From Taishania sp037189645 (lineage in GTDB: Bacteria; Bacteroidota; Bacteroidia; Flavobacteriales_D; Crocinitomicaceae), in assembly GCA_037189645.1 (NCBI GenBank), contig JBBCIY010000005.1, positions 496,001 to 560,000 of the forward strand: a stretch of DNA of 64,000 nucleotides, in the 5' to 3' direction. Under the pieces are notes generated by a model. It did no database searches. It saw only the letters and a list, made by a program, of their open reading frames with translations, and had not been told where the DNA came from. The translations under genes and the position numbers were made by a program. Positions 45,970 through 54,900 of the stretch are shown here, piece by piece. The number at the start of each line of letters is the position of its first letter. The first letter of the stretch is position 1.

Positions 45970-46284
45970 TCATGCTGTAAAATCATCTATGAGCCCGGGA
46001 TTACTCTCCGGCTCGTCTCTCAGGTATTTTCTTTCGGACCAGAATGTTCCGAACGGAATCAAAGAGGATATAAGCAGGATAATGGTCTTTTTAGAACCCC
46101 ATTTGAATTTCTGAGCCGCCACCAGGACAAGGACACAAAATCCGACAAACAATATGCCGTGCGCCTGTCCCACGATCATGTTCGGCCATTTGATGTCCCA
46201 CACATATTTCAACGGCATTGTCAACGCAAATGCCAGGTAGGAGATCCCTTCCGCAATTGCTGTGTATCTGAGTAATTTATGCAT
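45970..46284 (-). CDS. DUF3817 family membrane protein
   Basis: The 104-residue protein has three membrane helices and the DUF3817 opening LLRYTAIAEGISYLAFALTMPLKY, followed by GQAHGILFVGFCVLVL. Family function is unknown. It lies 13 nt after the antiporter gene and is probably co-transcribed with it. Confidence 0.85.
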   Translation of the reverse strand: MHKLLRYTAIAEGISYLAFALTMPLKYVWDIKWPNMIVGQAHGILFVGFCVLVLVAAQKFKWGSKKTIILLISSLIPFGTFWSERKYLRDEPESNPGLIDDFTA

Positions 46285-46297
46285 TGTTCTTTTAATT

Positions 46298-47548
46298 TTA
46301 ATGTTGCCCCGGCTTTAATACACGCTGGGAAACTTTCCCTACTGTCAAACCCTGTACAAAAATAGAAAAAACGACAACGAAATAGGTCATTTCCAGCATC
46401 AGTTCTTTGTACAAAGGATTGGTAACCGAAAGTACCAGCGCAATGGACACTCCTCCGCGCAGCCCTCCCCAGACCAGCATGGTAAGCGTGCCCCGGCTCA
46501 ATTTCGGTTTGAAGGGAACAATCATCGAAGGAATCCAGATGGATATGAAGCGTGCGAACAGCACTACAAAGATAGCTGCCAGCGAGATCGCCCAGTAGGA
46601 TTCAAAATTCTTGATGATCAATAGTTCCAGACCGATAAACAGGAACAATACCGCGTTCAGCACTTCATCGATCAGTTCCCAGAACTTGGATAAGTATTCT
46701 TTTGTAATATCTGACATCGCTGTCTTTTTACCGTAATTACCGATCAGCAGACCGGCAGCGACCATTGCAAGCGGCCCTGAAATATGGAAATAATGCGCGA
46801 TCAGGTACCCGCCCATTACAACAGACAGCGTGATCAGAACCGAAACAATGTAATCGTCAATGGTTTTCATCGCCCGCGAAGCAGTATATCCCAAAGCGAC
46901 CCCCAGTGCAAGCCCTCCAAGCACTTCCTTCGCCAGCAACAGGGAAATCGAGCCCAGATCAACCTCCGTGCCCGGTACTCTTGCCAATTGCGCGATCACA
47001 ACAAACAAAACAACTGCAACCCCATCATTAAATAAGGATTCTCCCGTGATCTTCGTTTGCAGGGACTTGCTGACATTCGCCTTTTTCAGGATTCCCAGCA
47101 CGGCGATCGGGTCTGTCGGAGAGATCAAAGCCCCGAACAGCAAGCAGTATATGTACGGTAATTCTATGTTAAAAACCGGTGCCAGGTAATAAAAGATCCC
47201 ACCGATTACAAATGTCGAAATGATGACACTGATCGTTGAGAAAACCAGAACAGGAATGCGCTGCTCCTTCAAATCTGAAAAGCGAACGTGGATCGCACCT
47301 GCAAAGAGGAGAAAATTCAGCATTCCCCCCATCAGGATTTCCGTAAAATCGATCCCTGAGATCAGGTTCATCAGATCCTCCGTCATTTTGGGGAACATGG
47401 TTTCACCTGCGATCCTGGCAAACACAGAGACAAGAATCGCGATCAGCATGATCCCGATGGTAGAAGGTAATCTGAGGTACCGGTGGTTGATATATGCAAA
47501 GACAGCGGCTAATACAATAAGTACTGACAGTGAGTAATATAGTTCCAT
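46298..47548 (-). CDS. Cation:proton antiporter, CPA1 (NhaP-like) family
   Basis: The 416-residue protein has about 12 membrane helices. Motifs of the CPA1 family are visible: GALISPTDPIAVLGILKK (the TDP ion-binding region), GESLFNDGVAVVLF (the ND pair of the ion site) and WGGLRGGVSIALVLS. It should exchange Na+ or K+ for H+ across the inner membrane and help pH and salt balance. No large cytoplasmic tail is present. It forms a short unit with the DUF3817 gene. Confidence 0.92.
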   Translation of the reverse strand: MELYYSLSVLIVLAAVFAYINHRYLRLPSTIGIMLIAILVSVFARIAGETMFPKMTEDLMNLISGIDFTEILMGGMLNFLLFAGAIHVRFSDLKEQRIPVLVFSTISVIISTFVIGGIFYYLAPVFNIELPYIYCLLFGALISPTDPIAVLGILKKANVSKSLQTKITGESLFNDGVAVVLFVVIAQLARVPGTEVDLGSISLLLAKEVLGGLALGVALGYTASRAMKTIDDYIVSVLITLSVVMGGYLIAHYFHISGPLAMVAAGLLIGNYGKKTAMSDITKEYLSKFWELIDEVLNAVLFLFIGLELLIIKNFESYWAISLAAIFVVLFARFISIWIPSMIVPFKPKLSRGTLTMLVWGGLRGGVSIALVLSVTNPLYKELMLEMTYFVVVFSIFVQGLTVGKVSQRVLKPGQH

Positions 47549-47697
47549 TAAATTGTGTTTTTAGTTGGTTTGAAATGTCATGTTTGCAAAAATGACAAGA
47601 AAAGAACGTTTTTAAAAGAAAAAATGTGTTTTTTTAACCGTTTCTTTGTCCGTTTGGTCCCAAGGTGGAGGGAAGTATCCCATTAATATTGTTTTTC

Positions 47698-48579
47698 TCA
47701 ACCAAGCCCGCTGACCGCGCTTTCAATGTCCGTCGTTTCAAAGGTAAACCCGGCTTCCCTGATCTTTTCGTTGCTGGCCTTCGCTCCATAGACCACCATC
47801 TCATACATTTTTCCTAAAATGATCTTCAATGCAAAGGCAGGCACTTTCGGCATCCACAGCTTCTTATTCAGCGATCCGGCGATTGCCCGGGTGATCTCCT
47901 CATTGCTGCTGTTCCCGGCATTGGTATTGTATGTTCCTTCCAATTGCCTGTCGATGACAAATTCAAACATCCTAACCAGGTCAGAAATGTGCACCCAGGG
48001 CATTTGCTGTTTCCCTGAACCAAGGGGAGCACCCACTCCCATCCGGATGGGGGCACTCATTTTTTCCAGAGCTCCTTCGTTCCGTTCAAGCACCACAGCG
48101 ATCCGCATCTTCGTAACCAGAGCCGTATCCCGGAATAGATCTGCCGCATGCTCCCACTTTTTTACCAGCTGGCTTAAAAAATCGGTGCCGTAATTATCGG
48201 TTTCACTGTGCTCAGTCTCTCCATCATCAAAACCATAAGCTGTAATACCCGACGCTGATATGTAATGCTCCAGGTGCGGGAAAGAAGGCTTCATTTCATA
48301 CAGTTTCCTTGCCGCTTCTACCCGGGAATCGATCAGCAGCTGTCGCTGTCTTTTCGTCCACCGTTTATTATTGAGATTCTCACCACAGAGGTTAATGAGC
48401 ACCTGCACATCTGCACATTTCAGAGAGTCGATGCTGTTCTCGTCAGGGTTCCAGCCCACATGATTTTCCCGGGAAGGATTTCTCGTAAGAATCTTCACAT
48501 GGTATCCTTTTCCGGAAAGGTATCTTTCCAGATGCCGGCCAACGTACCCTGTTCCTCCCGCTATCAAAACTGTTTTCAT
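47698..48579 (-). CDS. TIGR01777-family NAD-dependent epimerase-like protein
   Basis: The 293-residue protein has the Rossmann motif IAGGTGYVGRHL, the family-specific VLINLCGENLNNKRWTKRQRQLLIDSR and a C-terminal DUF1731-like segment (LWMPKVPAFALKIILGKMYEMVVYGAKASNEKI). It resembles the YfcH/SulA-type group, whose substrate is unknown. The gene stands alone. Its -7 box TATCTTTG is at 48606-48613. Confidence 0.88.
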   Translation of the reverse strand: MKTVLIAGGTGYVGRHLERYLSGKGYHVKILTRNPSRENHVGWNPDENSIDSLKCADVQVLINLCGENLNNKRWTKRQRQLLIDSRVEAARKLYEMKPSFPHLEHYISASGITAYGFDDGETEHSETDNYGTDFLSQLVKKWEHAADLFRDTALVTKMRIAVVLERNEGALEKMSAPIRMGVGAPLGSGKQQMPWVHISDLVRMFEFVIDRQLEGTYNTNAGNSSNEEITRAIAGSLNKKLWMPKVPAFALKIILGKMYEMVVYGAKASNEKIREAGFTFETTDIESAVSGLG

Positions 48580-48605
48580 AGGCGTTTCCAGTTAATCGCT
48601 CTTTT

Positions 48606-48613
48606 CAAAGATA
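48606..48613 (-). promoter_or_regulatory. Candidate -7 box of the TIGR01777 gene
   Basis: On the minus strand TATCTTTG, a perfect TAnnTTTG, 26 nt before the start codon. A TTG lies only 11 nt further upstream, too close for a standard -33 box. Confidence 0.45.
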
Positions 48614-48698
48614 TCACTTTTAATCAATATTAAATCTCATTAACAATATCCTAACATACTTTTCTTTTTCAACTAACACAGGAAAAAACCTCCCCCTC

Positions 48699-48706
48699 TA
48701 CTTTTG
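48699..48706 (+). promoter_or_regulatory. Candidate -7 box of the 48724-53997 operon
   Basis: TACTTTTG, a perfect TAnnTTTG, 17 nt before the start codon of the first gene. No clear -33 box was found. Confidence 0.5.
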
Positions 48707-48723
48707 CAGAAACATTATCAACA

Positions 48724-49341
48724 ATGCGGTTTATCCTTTTTTTATTCATTTCAATTTCAATCAGTTCCTGTACCAAAGACAGGTTTCCCACTCCTGACGA
48801 AGAAAACAATAACGGTGGAAATACAGGGGATTACCTGATGTATTACTGGAGCTTCAACAACACTTCTTCCATGGCCAGCCTGGTAGCGGCCGATATTGCA
48901 CACGGAAATTATGAGCTGAGCTACGATGCTGTATGGGATGATGTGTCGGAAGGATCAGATCTGAACGCACGAAACAATACCGAAGCGGGAAGCGCCTTAC
49001 GCCTGAGAAATCCTGCCGGAACCTTCCTCATCAAGGTTTCTACGCTCGGCTACAAAGACCTGGTAATGAAATATGCCGTTACCCGGACCAATAACGGGGC
49101 ACAGGAAAACATCATTTCCTATTCAACCAACGGTACCGATTTCTACACCATGGGACTCGAACAAAATATCATCAATGTCCTTCCTGTTGAATATACGCTG
49201 CACACATTTGATTTTTCCGCCGTTCCGTCCCTGAACAACCAGGAACAGATCTTTATCAAAGTTGAGTACAACCTGGGCCATACAAACGCTTCCGGGAACA
49301 ACCGTGTAGATAACCTGACAATTGAAGGAACACCGCTTTAG
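48724..49341 (+). CDS. Lipoprotein made of one beta-sandwich domain
   Basis: The 205-residue lipoprotein (lipobox ISSC, Cys16) carries after a short linker a single domain from residue 38 (YYWSFNNTSS) to the end. This domain is homologous to residues 625-812 of the T9SS protein three genes downstream. Shared landmarks are YYW-FNN, R-RNP near the middle, LKYAV-or-MKYAV, Y-S-G-T-F and a final NR-DN-T. Such domains occur in secreted Bacteroidota nucleases and phosphatases as accessory modules. It is the first gene of a four-gene operon. Confidence 0.85.
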   Translation: MRFILFLFISISISSCTKDRFPTPDEENNNGGNTGDYLMYYWSFNNTSSMASLVAADIAHGNYELSYDAVWDDVSEGSDLNARNNTEAGSALRLRNPAGTFLIKVSTLGYKDLVMKYAVTRTNNGAQENIISYSTNGTDFYTMGLEQNIINVLPVEYTLHTFDFSAVPSLNNQEQIFIKVEYNLGHTNASGNNRVDNLTIEGTPL

Positions 49342-49357
49342 AAATAACAAAAACACA

Positions 49358-50107
49358 GTGAAGACAAACACCATTATTTTTACCGCTTTGTTTTTCTTTG
49401 GAGCCATCGGAAGTTATGCCTCCGCGCAAAAGAAGACAAAAACACCTTCCCTTAAATTCGAATCAAGCGTTTCATTGAAAATTCCTGAGCCGAGTGACAT
49501 TGCCCTTTCTCCTTCCGGGAATTCGTTTTACATCGTAAGCGACAATGCCATTTTATTTGAGACAGACCTGCAGGGAACAGTCCTTCGAAAATCGGATGTG
49601 ATCAAGGGAATCGACTTTGAAGGAGTCTGGTCCGACGACCGGTATGTTTATGTCGCTGATGAAACGACACGAAAGATCCACCTGTATTCTCACAAAGACC
49701 TGGCGCATGAAAAGACACTGAATTTTTCCTACCCGGGAGGAAGGAACAAAGGCGTTGAGAGCATCACCTACAATGCAGCGAAAAAAGCGTTTGTGCTGAT
49801 TACGGAAACGGATCCCTCCATTATTTTCGAAACCGATTCCAACTTCGTCCAGCTGAATGAGAAAGAGTGGAACAACTCACGTGATGTATCGGCAGCGACC
49901 TACCACAATGGCCACATCTGGATCCTCAGCGATGAAGACATGACTGTTTTCAAATGCGACCCGCTGACCTACGAGGTCATCGCCAAATGGAAAATCAACG
50001 TGCTGAATCCTGAAGGGATCGCTTTTGACAACAACCGGATGGTTATCCTTTCGGATGATCTGGAACGAATGTACTTTTTTTCTCACCCTGAATCGACACG
50101 AAAATGA
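49358..50107 (+). CDS. Exported beta-propeller protein, SdiA-regulated/phytase-like family
   Basis: The 249-residue product has a signal peptide (VKTNTIIFTALFFFGAIGSYASA) and repeats of a propeller fold (PSDIALSPSGNSFYIVSDNA, GVWSDDRYVYVADETTRKIH, PEGIAFDNNRMVILSDD), as in the SdiA-regulated family. Catalysis is uncertain. The likely start is GTG 49358, because no ATG precedes the signal peptide; the frame also opens at TTG 49322 inside the upstream gene. It overlaps the porin gene by 4 nt. Confidence 0.85.
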   Translation: MKTNTIIFTALFFFGAIGSYASAQKKTKTPSLKFESSVSLKIPEPSDIALSPSGNSFYIVSDNAILFETDLQGTVLRKSDVIKGIDFEGVWSDDRYVYVADETTRKIHLYSHKDLAHEKTLNFSYPGGRNKGVESITYNAAKKAFVLITETDPSIIFETDSNFVQLNEKEWNNSRDVSAATYHNGHIWILSDEDMTVFKCDPLTYEVIAKWKINVLNPEGIAFDNNRMVILSDDLERMYFFSHPESTRK

Positions 50108-51288
50108 AAACAGGATTCTATAGCTTGATCGTATTGCTTTTTAGTTTTATCCAGCCGGTTACCGCACAGATTTCATTTACAAACGGGAAACACTCGCTGG
50201 AGATTTCCGGGGGAATTTCGGCCTATTATAACCACCGGCTGATCAAACCGGATGCGACCAACCAGAACATGAACAAAAACAGGTTCGGCCTCCGCGACGC
50301 ACAGCTCCAGATAGAAGGAAGATACGGACAGATGTGGGAATATGAACTGCAAGTGGATTTCGCGGATTTCGCATCCTCCTCAGTCGGAGAAGCCGATCCC
50401 GAAAACCCGGGACTGATGGATGCCTATGTTCTTTTTAAAGGTTTAAAATTCGTGGATATCCAGTTCGGTTACGGTAAAACACCTTATTCCCGCTCTTCAC
50501 TGGTTCCGTTCATTTATTCTCCTTACTGGCAGCGGGCAGAGATCGTAAGGGGAAATGTTTTCAGCCGTAGGGATGTCGGAATAACACTGAGCAAATCATT
50601 CTGGAAGCAACGGATCGGTGTATATGCAGGCGCTTATAACGGAACAGGTGAGATTTCACTGAGGGGCGACAATGACGCTTCCGGAGCCCTGGAATACATC
50701 GGGCGCGTGGAATTCGCATTTCCGCAGCGGATGAGATACAGGGATATTGATGAAAGGCATGTACATATTCCTCTGTTTGCCATCGGATTAAACGGACGGT
50801 TCACAGAAAGAAAACTGCCGGCAGGGGCAACATTCCCGGCCTATTCCACCGGGGAATACGGGATCAAGCTGATAGATGGCAGAAGGTTTGTTTATGGCCT
50901 GGATGCCGTATTCATGTATAAAGGATTCTCCGGATCCTTTGAAATCCACCAGTTGAGAGGAGAACCGAGAAACCCGGGCAGCTTATTGTTCCAGGGATAC
51001 AGCGAAGCGGAAACAAAAGGCTATTTCCTCGCAGGAGGATATGTTGCGCAGCTGAACTACTTCTCCCGGTTCCTGCAATCCATTTTTTCAGTACGCTACG
51101 AGCAGCTGGACCTGAACGACCTGGTAAACGGGCGCTCCGAGCGTTTCTCATGTGCTTATGCGTTCCAGCTGAAACGCTTCAACTCCATGCTGAAGTTCCA
51201 GTATACCAAAATCATAAAAGAAGAATCCATCGATCCGCTCAGGTGGACTGACCAATTCAGGATCGGCTGGCAGTATTTGTTCAAATAA
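50104..51288 (+). CDS. Outer-membrane porin, OprO/OprP (phosphate-selective) family
   Basis: The 394-residue protein has a signal peptide (ending PVTAQ) and repeated amphipathic strands ending in aromatic residues (FRIGWQYLFK at the C-terminus), as expected of an outer-membrane barrel. The region NRFGLRDAQLQIEGRYGQMWEYELQVDF is characteristic of the OprO/P porin family, whose known members pass phosphate or polyphosphate. The ligand here is inferred. It is coupled to the propeller gene and lies 27 nt before the T9SS gene. Confidence 0.85.
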   Translation: MKTGFYSLIVLLFSFIQPVTAQISFTNGKHSLEISGGISAYYNHRLIKPDATNQNMNKNRFGLRDAQLQIEGRYGQMWEYELQVDFADFASSSVGEADPENPGLMDAYVLFKGLKFVDIQFGYGKTPYSRSSLVPFIYSPYWQRAEIVRGNVFSRRDVGITLSKSFWKQRIGVYAGAYNGTGEISLRGDNDASGALEYIGRVEFAFPQRMRYRDIDERHVHIPLFAIGLNGRFTERKLPAGATFPAYSTGEYGIKLIDGRRFVYGLDAVFMYKGFSGSFEIHQLRGEPRNPGSLLFQGYSEAETKGYFLAGGYVAQLNYFSRFLQSIFSVRYEQLDLNDLVNGRSERFSCAYAFQLKRFNSMLKFQYTKIIKEESIDPLRWTDQFRIGWQYLFK

Positions 51289-51315
51289 CAGGCATTAACA
51301 GTAAATAACAATAAA

Positions 51316-53997
51316 ATGAGAAAAATGACTACATTCAAGAAAACACTCAACACCCTCATGGTATTGGTGTCATTCGCTACTTTCTCTGCAACGGCCTTCG
51401 CACAGTATGTCGTTGACTTTGAAGGAACAGGCGAAGAAAGCGGGAGCTATCCTGCCGAAACGGTTTCCTTATCCGGGCTGAACTGGCAGGTAGGGCCTGA
51501 AGTACAGATCGGGACAGCCGCAAACGATTTCAAAAACGGGCTTCGTTCTGCCAGGCTGAGAGCAAGAGATGGCTCTGTATTGGAAATGCTGGAAGATAAA
51601 GCAGACGGCATCGGGACAATCTCTTTTGTTTACAGAAGGTACGGATCTGACGACAACCAGCAGCCATGGGCCGTGGAATACAGCGATGACCAGGGAGCAA
51701 GCTGGATCCAGATCGGGTCGGATTTTACAGCAACAGCAACAGAGCAAACCTTCCTGGAAACAGTCAATGCAGAGGGAGATGTCCGGGTGAGGATCCGGCT
51801 GACGACAACACCGGGAACAAGCGGAGACAGGAGAATGAATGTAGATGACATTACCATTACCGATTACATCGCAGGTGCTCCGGTCATTACATCCAGCGCT
51901 ACTTCACTGACAGGATTCACCTACGAAGAAGGAAATGGACCCGCTACGGCACAAACAGCAACATTATCTGGGAACAATCTTGTGGGAACAGGAAACGTAA
52001 CAGTAACAGCTTCTGCAGACTTTGAAGTTTCTGCCGATGGAATCACGTATGCTTCAACAGCAGATCTCCCGTACAATTCAGGAGTAATAACAGGAACAGG
52101 CGAGGTATATGTCCGGCTGAACGGTGGACTGACCCCGGGCGTGTACAACGGAACGGTTACCGTGAATGGCGGAAATGCTCCGGCAGTTATCATCACTGCC
52201 AACGGAATTGTAACCGCTTCATTATACCCTCCGGCTCATGACCTGTCATCGGGTGCATATCAGTTCACAGAATGGAATGACGTATCAGCGGCTTATACTT
52301 ACCCGGCGAACATGCGTTTCTGGACAGCAGCATCCGATGCCGTTACATTAAACGAACAGCCTGCAGGAAATTATACGGGAGCATACAACCTGACAAGTGC
52401 TTCAAGGATCAACGGTCTGAACAGTGACGGAGTTTCGTTCATCGCAACAGGCTCAGCAGGTGCAGGATACCCGCTGGGAGCAGTACTGGGAATCAATACG
52501 ACCGGTAAAGAAGACATTGAAGTTTCATGGACAGGAGGACTGGTAACCCAGGGAGCCGGAACGCCTACCCCACGTTTTTACGGGCTGCGCCTGCAGTACC
52601 AGATAGGTCAGAGTGCTGTATGGACGGATGTTCCCGGACCGGTTGAATATTTGAGCGAAAACCAGGCAGACGGACATGCTGAAGATTTCGGACCGACAGT
52701 ACTTCCTGCCACGTGCAACAATCAGCCGGAAGTGTACCTGCGCTGGGTGTATCATTTCATCGCTGCCAATGACGGTGGTTCACGTCCCAATATCCGCCTG
52801 GATGAGATCCTGGTAGACGGAAGCGACATCCTGGATCCTGCTGTTCAGGCATCAGCAACAGCACTGACCGGGTTCGAACAAACACTGGGAGCTCCGTCAG
52901 CAGAACAATCATTCACCGTTTCAGGCTCAAATCTTACGGATGATATTACCGTAGCAGTGACAGGAGAATATGAAATCTCACTGACAAGCGGATCTGGATT
53001 CGTATCTTCCCTTACTGTTCCACAGGTAAGCGGGTCTGTCAGCGCAACAACGGTATACGTTCGCCTGAACGCCTCTTCTGCCGGTACTTACACAGCGACA
53101 GCAACAGTGAGTTCCCAAAGCGCCACGGATGTCATTGTAAACCTGGACGGAACAGCGACAGAAGAAGTCATCCCGGCTGAAGAAGAGCTCTTATACTACT
53201 GGCATTTCAACAACATGGCAGACGGGACGGATGTAACGGAGATCATTGCTGATTATTCCTATTTACCGGATTTTGACGGTAAATTCACATACACCGATCC
53301 AATCGCGGGAGAAAGAGATATTGACAGGTATTCCGTAGGATCCGGTCTGAATTTACAGCAAGGAGAAGCAGAAGGGTTTTCGGCACGCGTCAGGAATCCG
53401 TCCTCTACCCGCTCGCTGGTGTTTGATGTTCCTACGACAGGCGCGGAAGGGATCGGACTGAAATACGCTGTTCAACGTTCCGGGCAGGGAATGCTTCACA
53501 ACATTGTTCAGTATTCAGTTGACGGAACAAATTTCATTTCAACAGACCTCGTAAATGACACATTGGAGGTTGTCGGAGATGAAGTATGGCAATTGTTCAC
53601 ATTCGACTTTTCTTCCATTGCAGCGGCAGACAACAACCCGAACTTTAAGATCCGGATCACGTGGGAAGGGAATACAACTGCCTCAAACGGAAACAACAGG
53701 TATGACAACATCACATTGACAGCGGCATCTCTTGATTCAGATGTTTCCGTTTCCAAGCTGGAAAATGAAAAGCCGTCTTTGTACCCGGTGCCTTTTGAAG
53801 AAACGATCAACATCACCTCTTCGCACAACATCACGTCCATCCAGGTCGTTGACGTATCAGGAAAGATTGTTAAAACAGAAGCTGGCAGTAACGCATCTGT
53901 ACAGCAGGTTTCCACAACTGACCTGACCCCGGGAACTTATTTTTTCACCGTTCATACAACCAGCGGTACTTTCCATGTGAAAGCTGCCAGGAAGTAA
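51316..53997 (+). CDS. Large secreted T9SS protein with repeated beta-sandwich domains
   Basis: The 893-residue protein has a signal peptide (ending ATAFAQ), an N-terminal domain (FVYRRYGSDDNQQPWAVEYSDD), an Ig-like repeat at about 187-298, a jelly-roll-like domain, a second Ig-like repeat at about 506-613, the YYW-type domain at about 625-812 and a sorting domain (PSLYPVPFEETINITSS). The last domain before the sorting signal is homologous to the lipoprotein at 48724. No catalytic site is visible, so it may be a binding or surface protein. A strong terminator follows. Confidence 0.87.
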   Translation: MRKMTTFKKTLNTLMVLVSFATFSATAFAQYVVDFEGTGEESGSYPAETVSLSGLNWQVGPEVQIGTAANDFKNGLRSARLRARDGSVLEMLEDKADGIGTISFVYRRYGSDDNQQPWAVEYSDDQGASWIQIGSDFTATATEQTFLETVNAEGDVRVRIRLTTTPGTSGDRRMNVDDITITDYIAGAPVITSSATSLTGFTYEEGNGPATAQTATLSGNNLVGTGNVTVTASADFEVSADGITYASTADLPYNSGVITGTGEVYVRLNGGLTPGVYNGTVTVNGGNAPAVIITANGIVTASLYPPAHDLSSGAYQFTEWNDVSAAYTYPANMRFWTAASDAVTLNEQPAGNYTGAYNLTSASRINGLNSDGVSFIATGSAGAGYPLGAVLGINTTGKEDIEVSWTGGLVTQGAGTPTPRFYGLRLQYQIGQSAVWTDVPGPVEYLSENQADGHAEDFGPTVLPATCNNQPEVYLRWVYHFIAANDGGSRPNIRLDEILVDGSDILDPAVQASATALTGFEQTLGAPSAEQSFTVSGSNLTDDITVAVTGEYEISLTSGSGFVSSLTVPQVSGSVSATTVYVRLNASSAGTYTATATVSSQSATDVIVNLDGTATEEVIPAEEELLYYWHFNNMADGTDVTEIIADYSYLPDFDGKFTYTDPIAGERDIDRYSVGSGLNLQQGEAEGFSARVRNPSSTRSLVFDVPTTGAEGIGLKYAVQRSGQGMLHNIVQYSVDGTNFISTDLVNDTLEVVGDEVWQLFTFDFSSIAAADNNPNFKIRITWEGNTTASNGNNRYDNITLTAASLDSDVSVSKLENEKPSLYPVPFEETINITSSHNITSIQVVDVSGKIVKTEAGSNASVQQVSTTDLTPGTYFFTVHTTSGTFHVKAARK

Positions 53998-54022
53998 CTG
54001 AATATTCTCAAAAAACCAGAAG

Positions 54023-54052
54023 AGCTGTCTCGATAAAGAGACAGCTTTTTTT
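54023..54052 (+). terminator. Rho-independent terminator of the 48724-53997 operon
   Basis: A 9-bp perfect stem (54023-54031 with 54038-54046) and a 6-nt loop are followed by eight T. Confidence 0.92.
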
Positions 54053-54136
54053 GCGGGTATGAATTTGTCTTAAGAAGAAGTTAAAAACCGCTTGCCCTGT
54101 CAATATTTTCAACTAATTTTACCGAAAACTTATTTT

Positions 54137-54577
54137 ATGAACGCACTGGTATCTGCACATTCAGGACTTCGTTGGATCGCTTTGCTGCTTATTATTGTAG
54201 CTGTTTTCAACGCTCTTTCAAAAAGAAAATCTTCAACTTATACAAACGGAGACCGCAAGCTCAATTTGTTTGCAATGGTCATCTTTCACGTGCAGTTTCT
54301 GCTGGGCTGGGTGCTGTACTTCGTAAATCCGAGCCATAAAGTTCAATACTTTGAGGGCTGGATGAAAGAAACCATGTACCGTTTCTACGGGATGGAGCAC
54401 GCTGTGATGATGACAATCGCCTTCGTTCTGCTGACGATCGGGCACTCGAAATCCAAAAAGGCCGAAGGCCATAAGAAGCACCGGATCATTGCTACCTTCT
54501 ACACCATCGCATTGATCTTAATCCTGGCTGGAATTCCATGGCCATTCAGAACAGCACTGGGAGGATCATGGTTCTAA
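54137..54577 (+). CDS. Small membrane protein, probable b-type cytochrome-like
   Basis: From ATG 54137 the product has 146 residues and four membrane helices. Histidines lie at or near helix ends (AHSGLRW, FHVQFLLGW, MEHAVMM, TIGHSKSK), a pattern compatible with heme binding. Similar Bacteroidota proteins are often called cytochrome B, but the heme has not been shown here. The next gene encodes a cytochrome c and overlaps by 10 nt, which supports an electron-transfer role. A longer TTG frame from 54092 is unlikely. Confidence 0.78.
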   Translation: MNALVSAHSGLRWIALLLIIVAVFNALSKRKSSTYTNGDRKLNLFAMVIFHVQFLLGWVLYFVNPSHKVQYFEGWMKETMYRFYGMEHAVMMTIAFVLLTIGHSKSKKAEGHKKHRIIATFYTIALILILAGIPWPFRTALGGSWF

Positions 54578-54900
54578 GGTTTTTGTCCATACCGGCAGTT
54601 CTGGTTCTGCTTGTCTCCTGCGGGGGAGAAGCCAAAACAGGGACACCGGAAAAACGCGATGTTCTTCCGGATGGAGCACAGCTCTATATGGAGAATTGCG
54701 CTTCCTGCCATGGATTGGACGGAACGTTGGGAAAAGCAGGATCCAAGGACCTGTCGCAAACAACGATGGATTTCATGCAGCTGAAAAAAGTGGTGGAAGC
54801 AGGCACAAGCAACGGAATGCCTCGTTTTAAGGAAATTTTGGGTGGAGACGAAGAAGTTGAAGCTGTTGTTCAATACATAATGGGATTTAAACGAATCTGA
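54568..54900 (+). CDS. c-type cytochrome lipoprotein
   Basis: From ATG 54568 the protein has 110 residues: a lipoprotein signal with lipobox LLVSC (Cys16), a short linker, and a single heme site CASCH (about residues 45-49) with a likely Met ligand in NGMPRFKEIL. It should be anchored facing the periplasm and carry electrons. An earlier ATG at 54538 gives a poor signal peptide. Its stop TGA overlaps the hflX ATG by one base. Confidence 0.87.
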   Translation: MVLRFLSIPAVLVLLVSCGGEAKTGTPEKRDVLPDGAQLYMENCASCHGLDGTLGKAGSKDLSQTTMDFMQLKKVVEAGTSNGMPRFKEILGGDEEVEAVVQYIMGFKRI

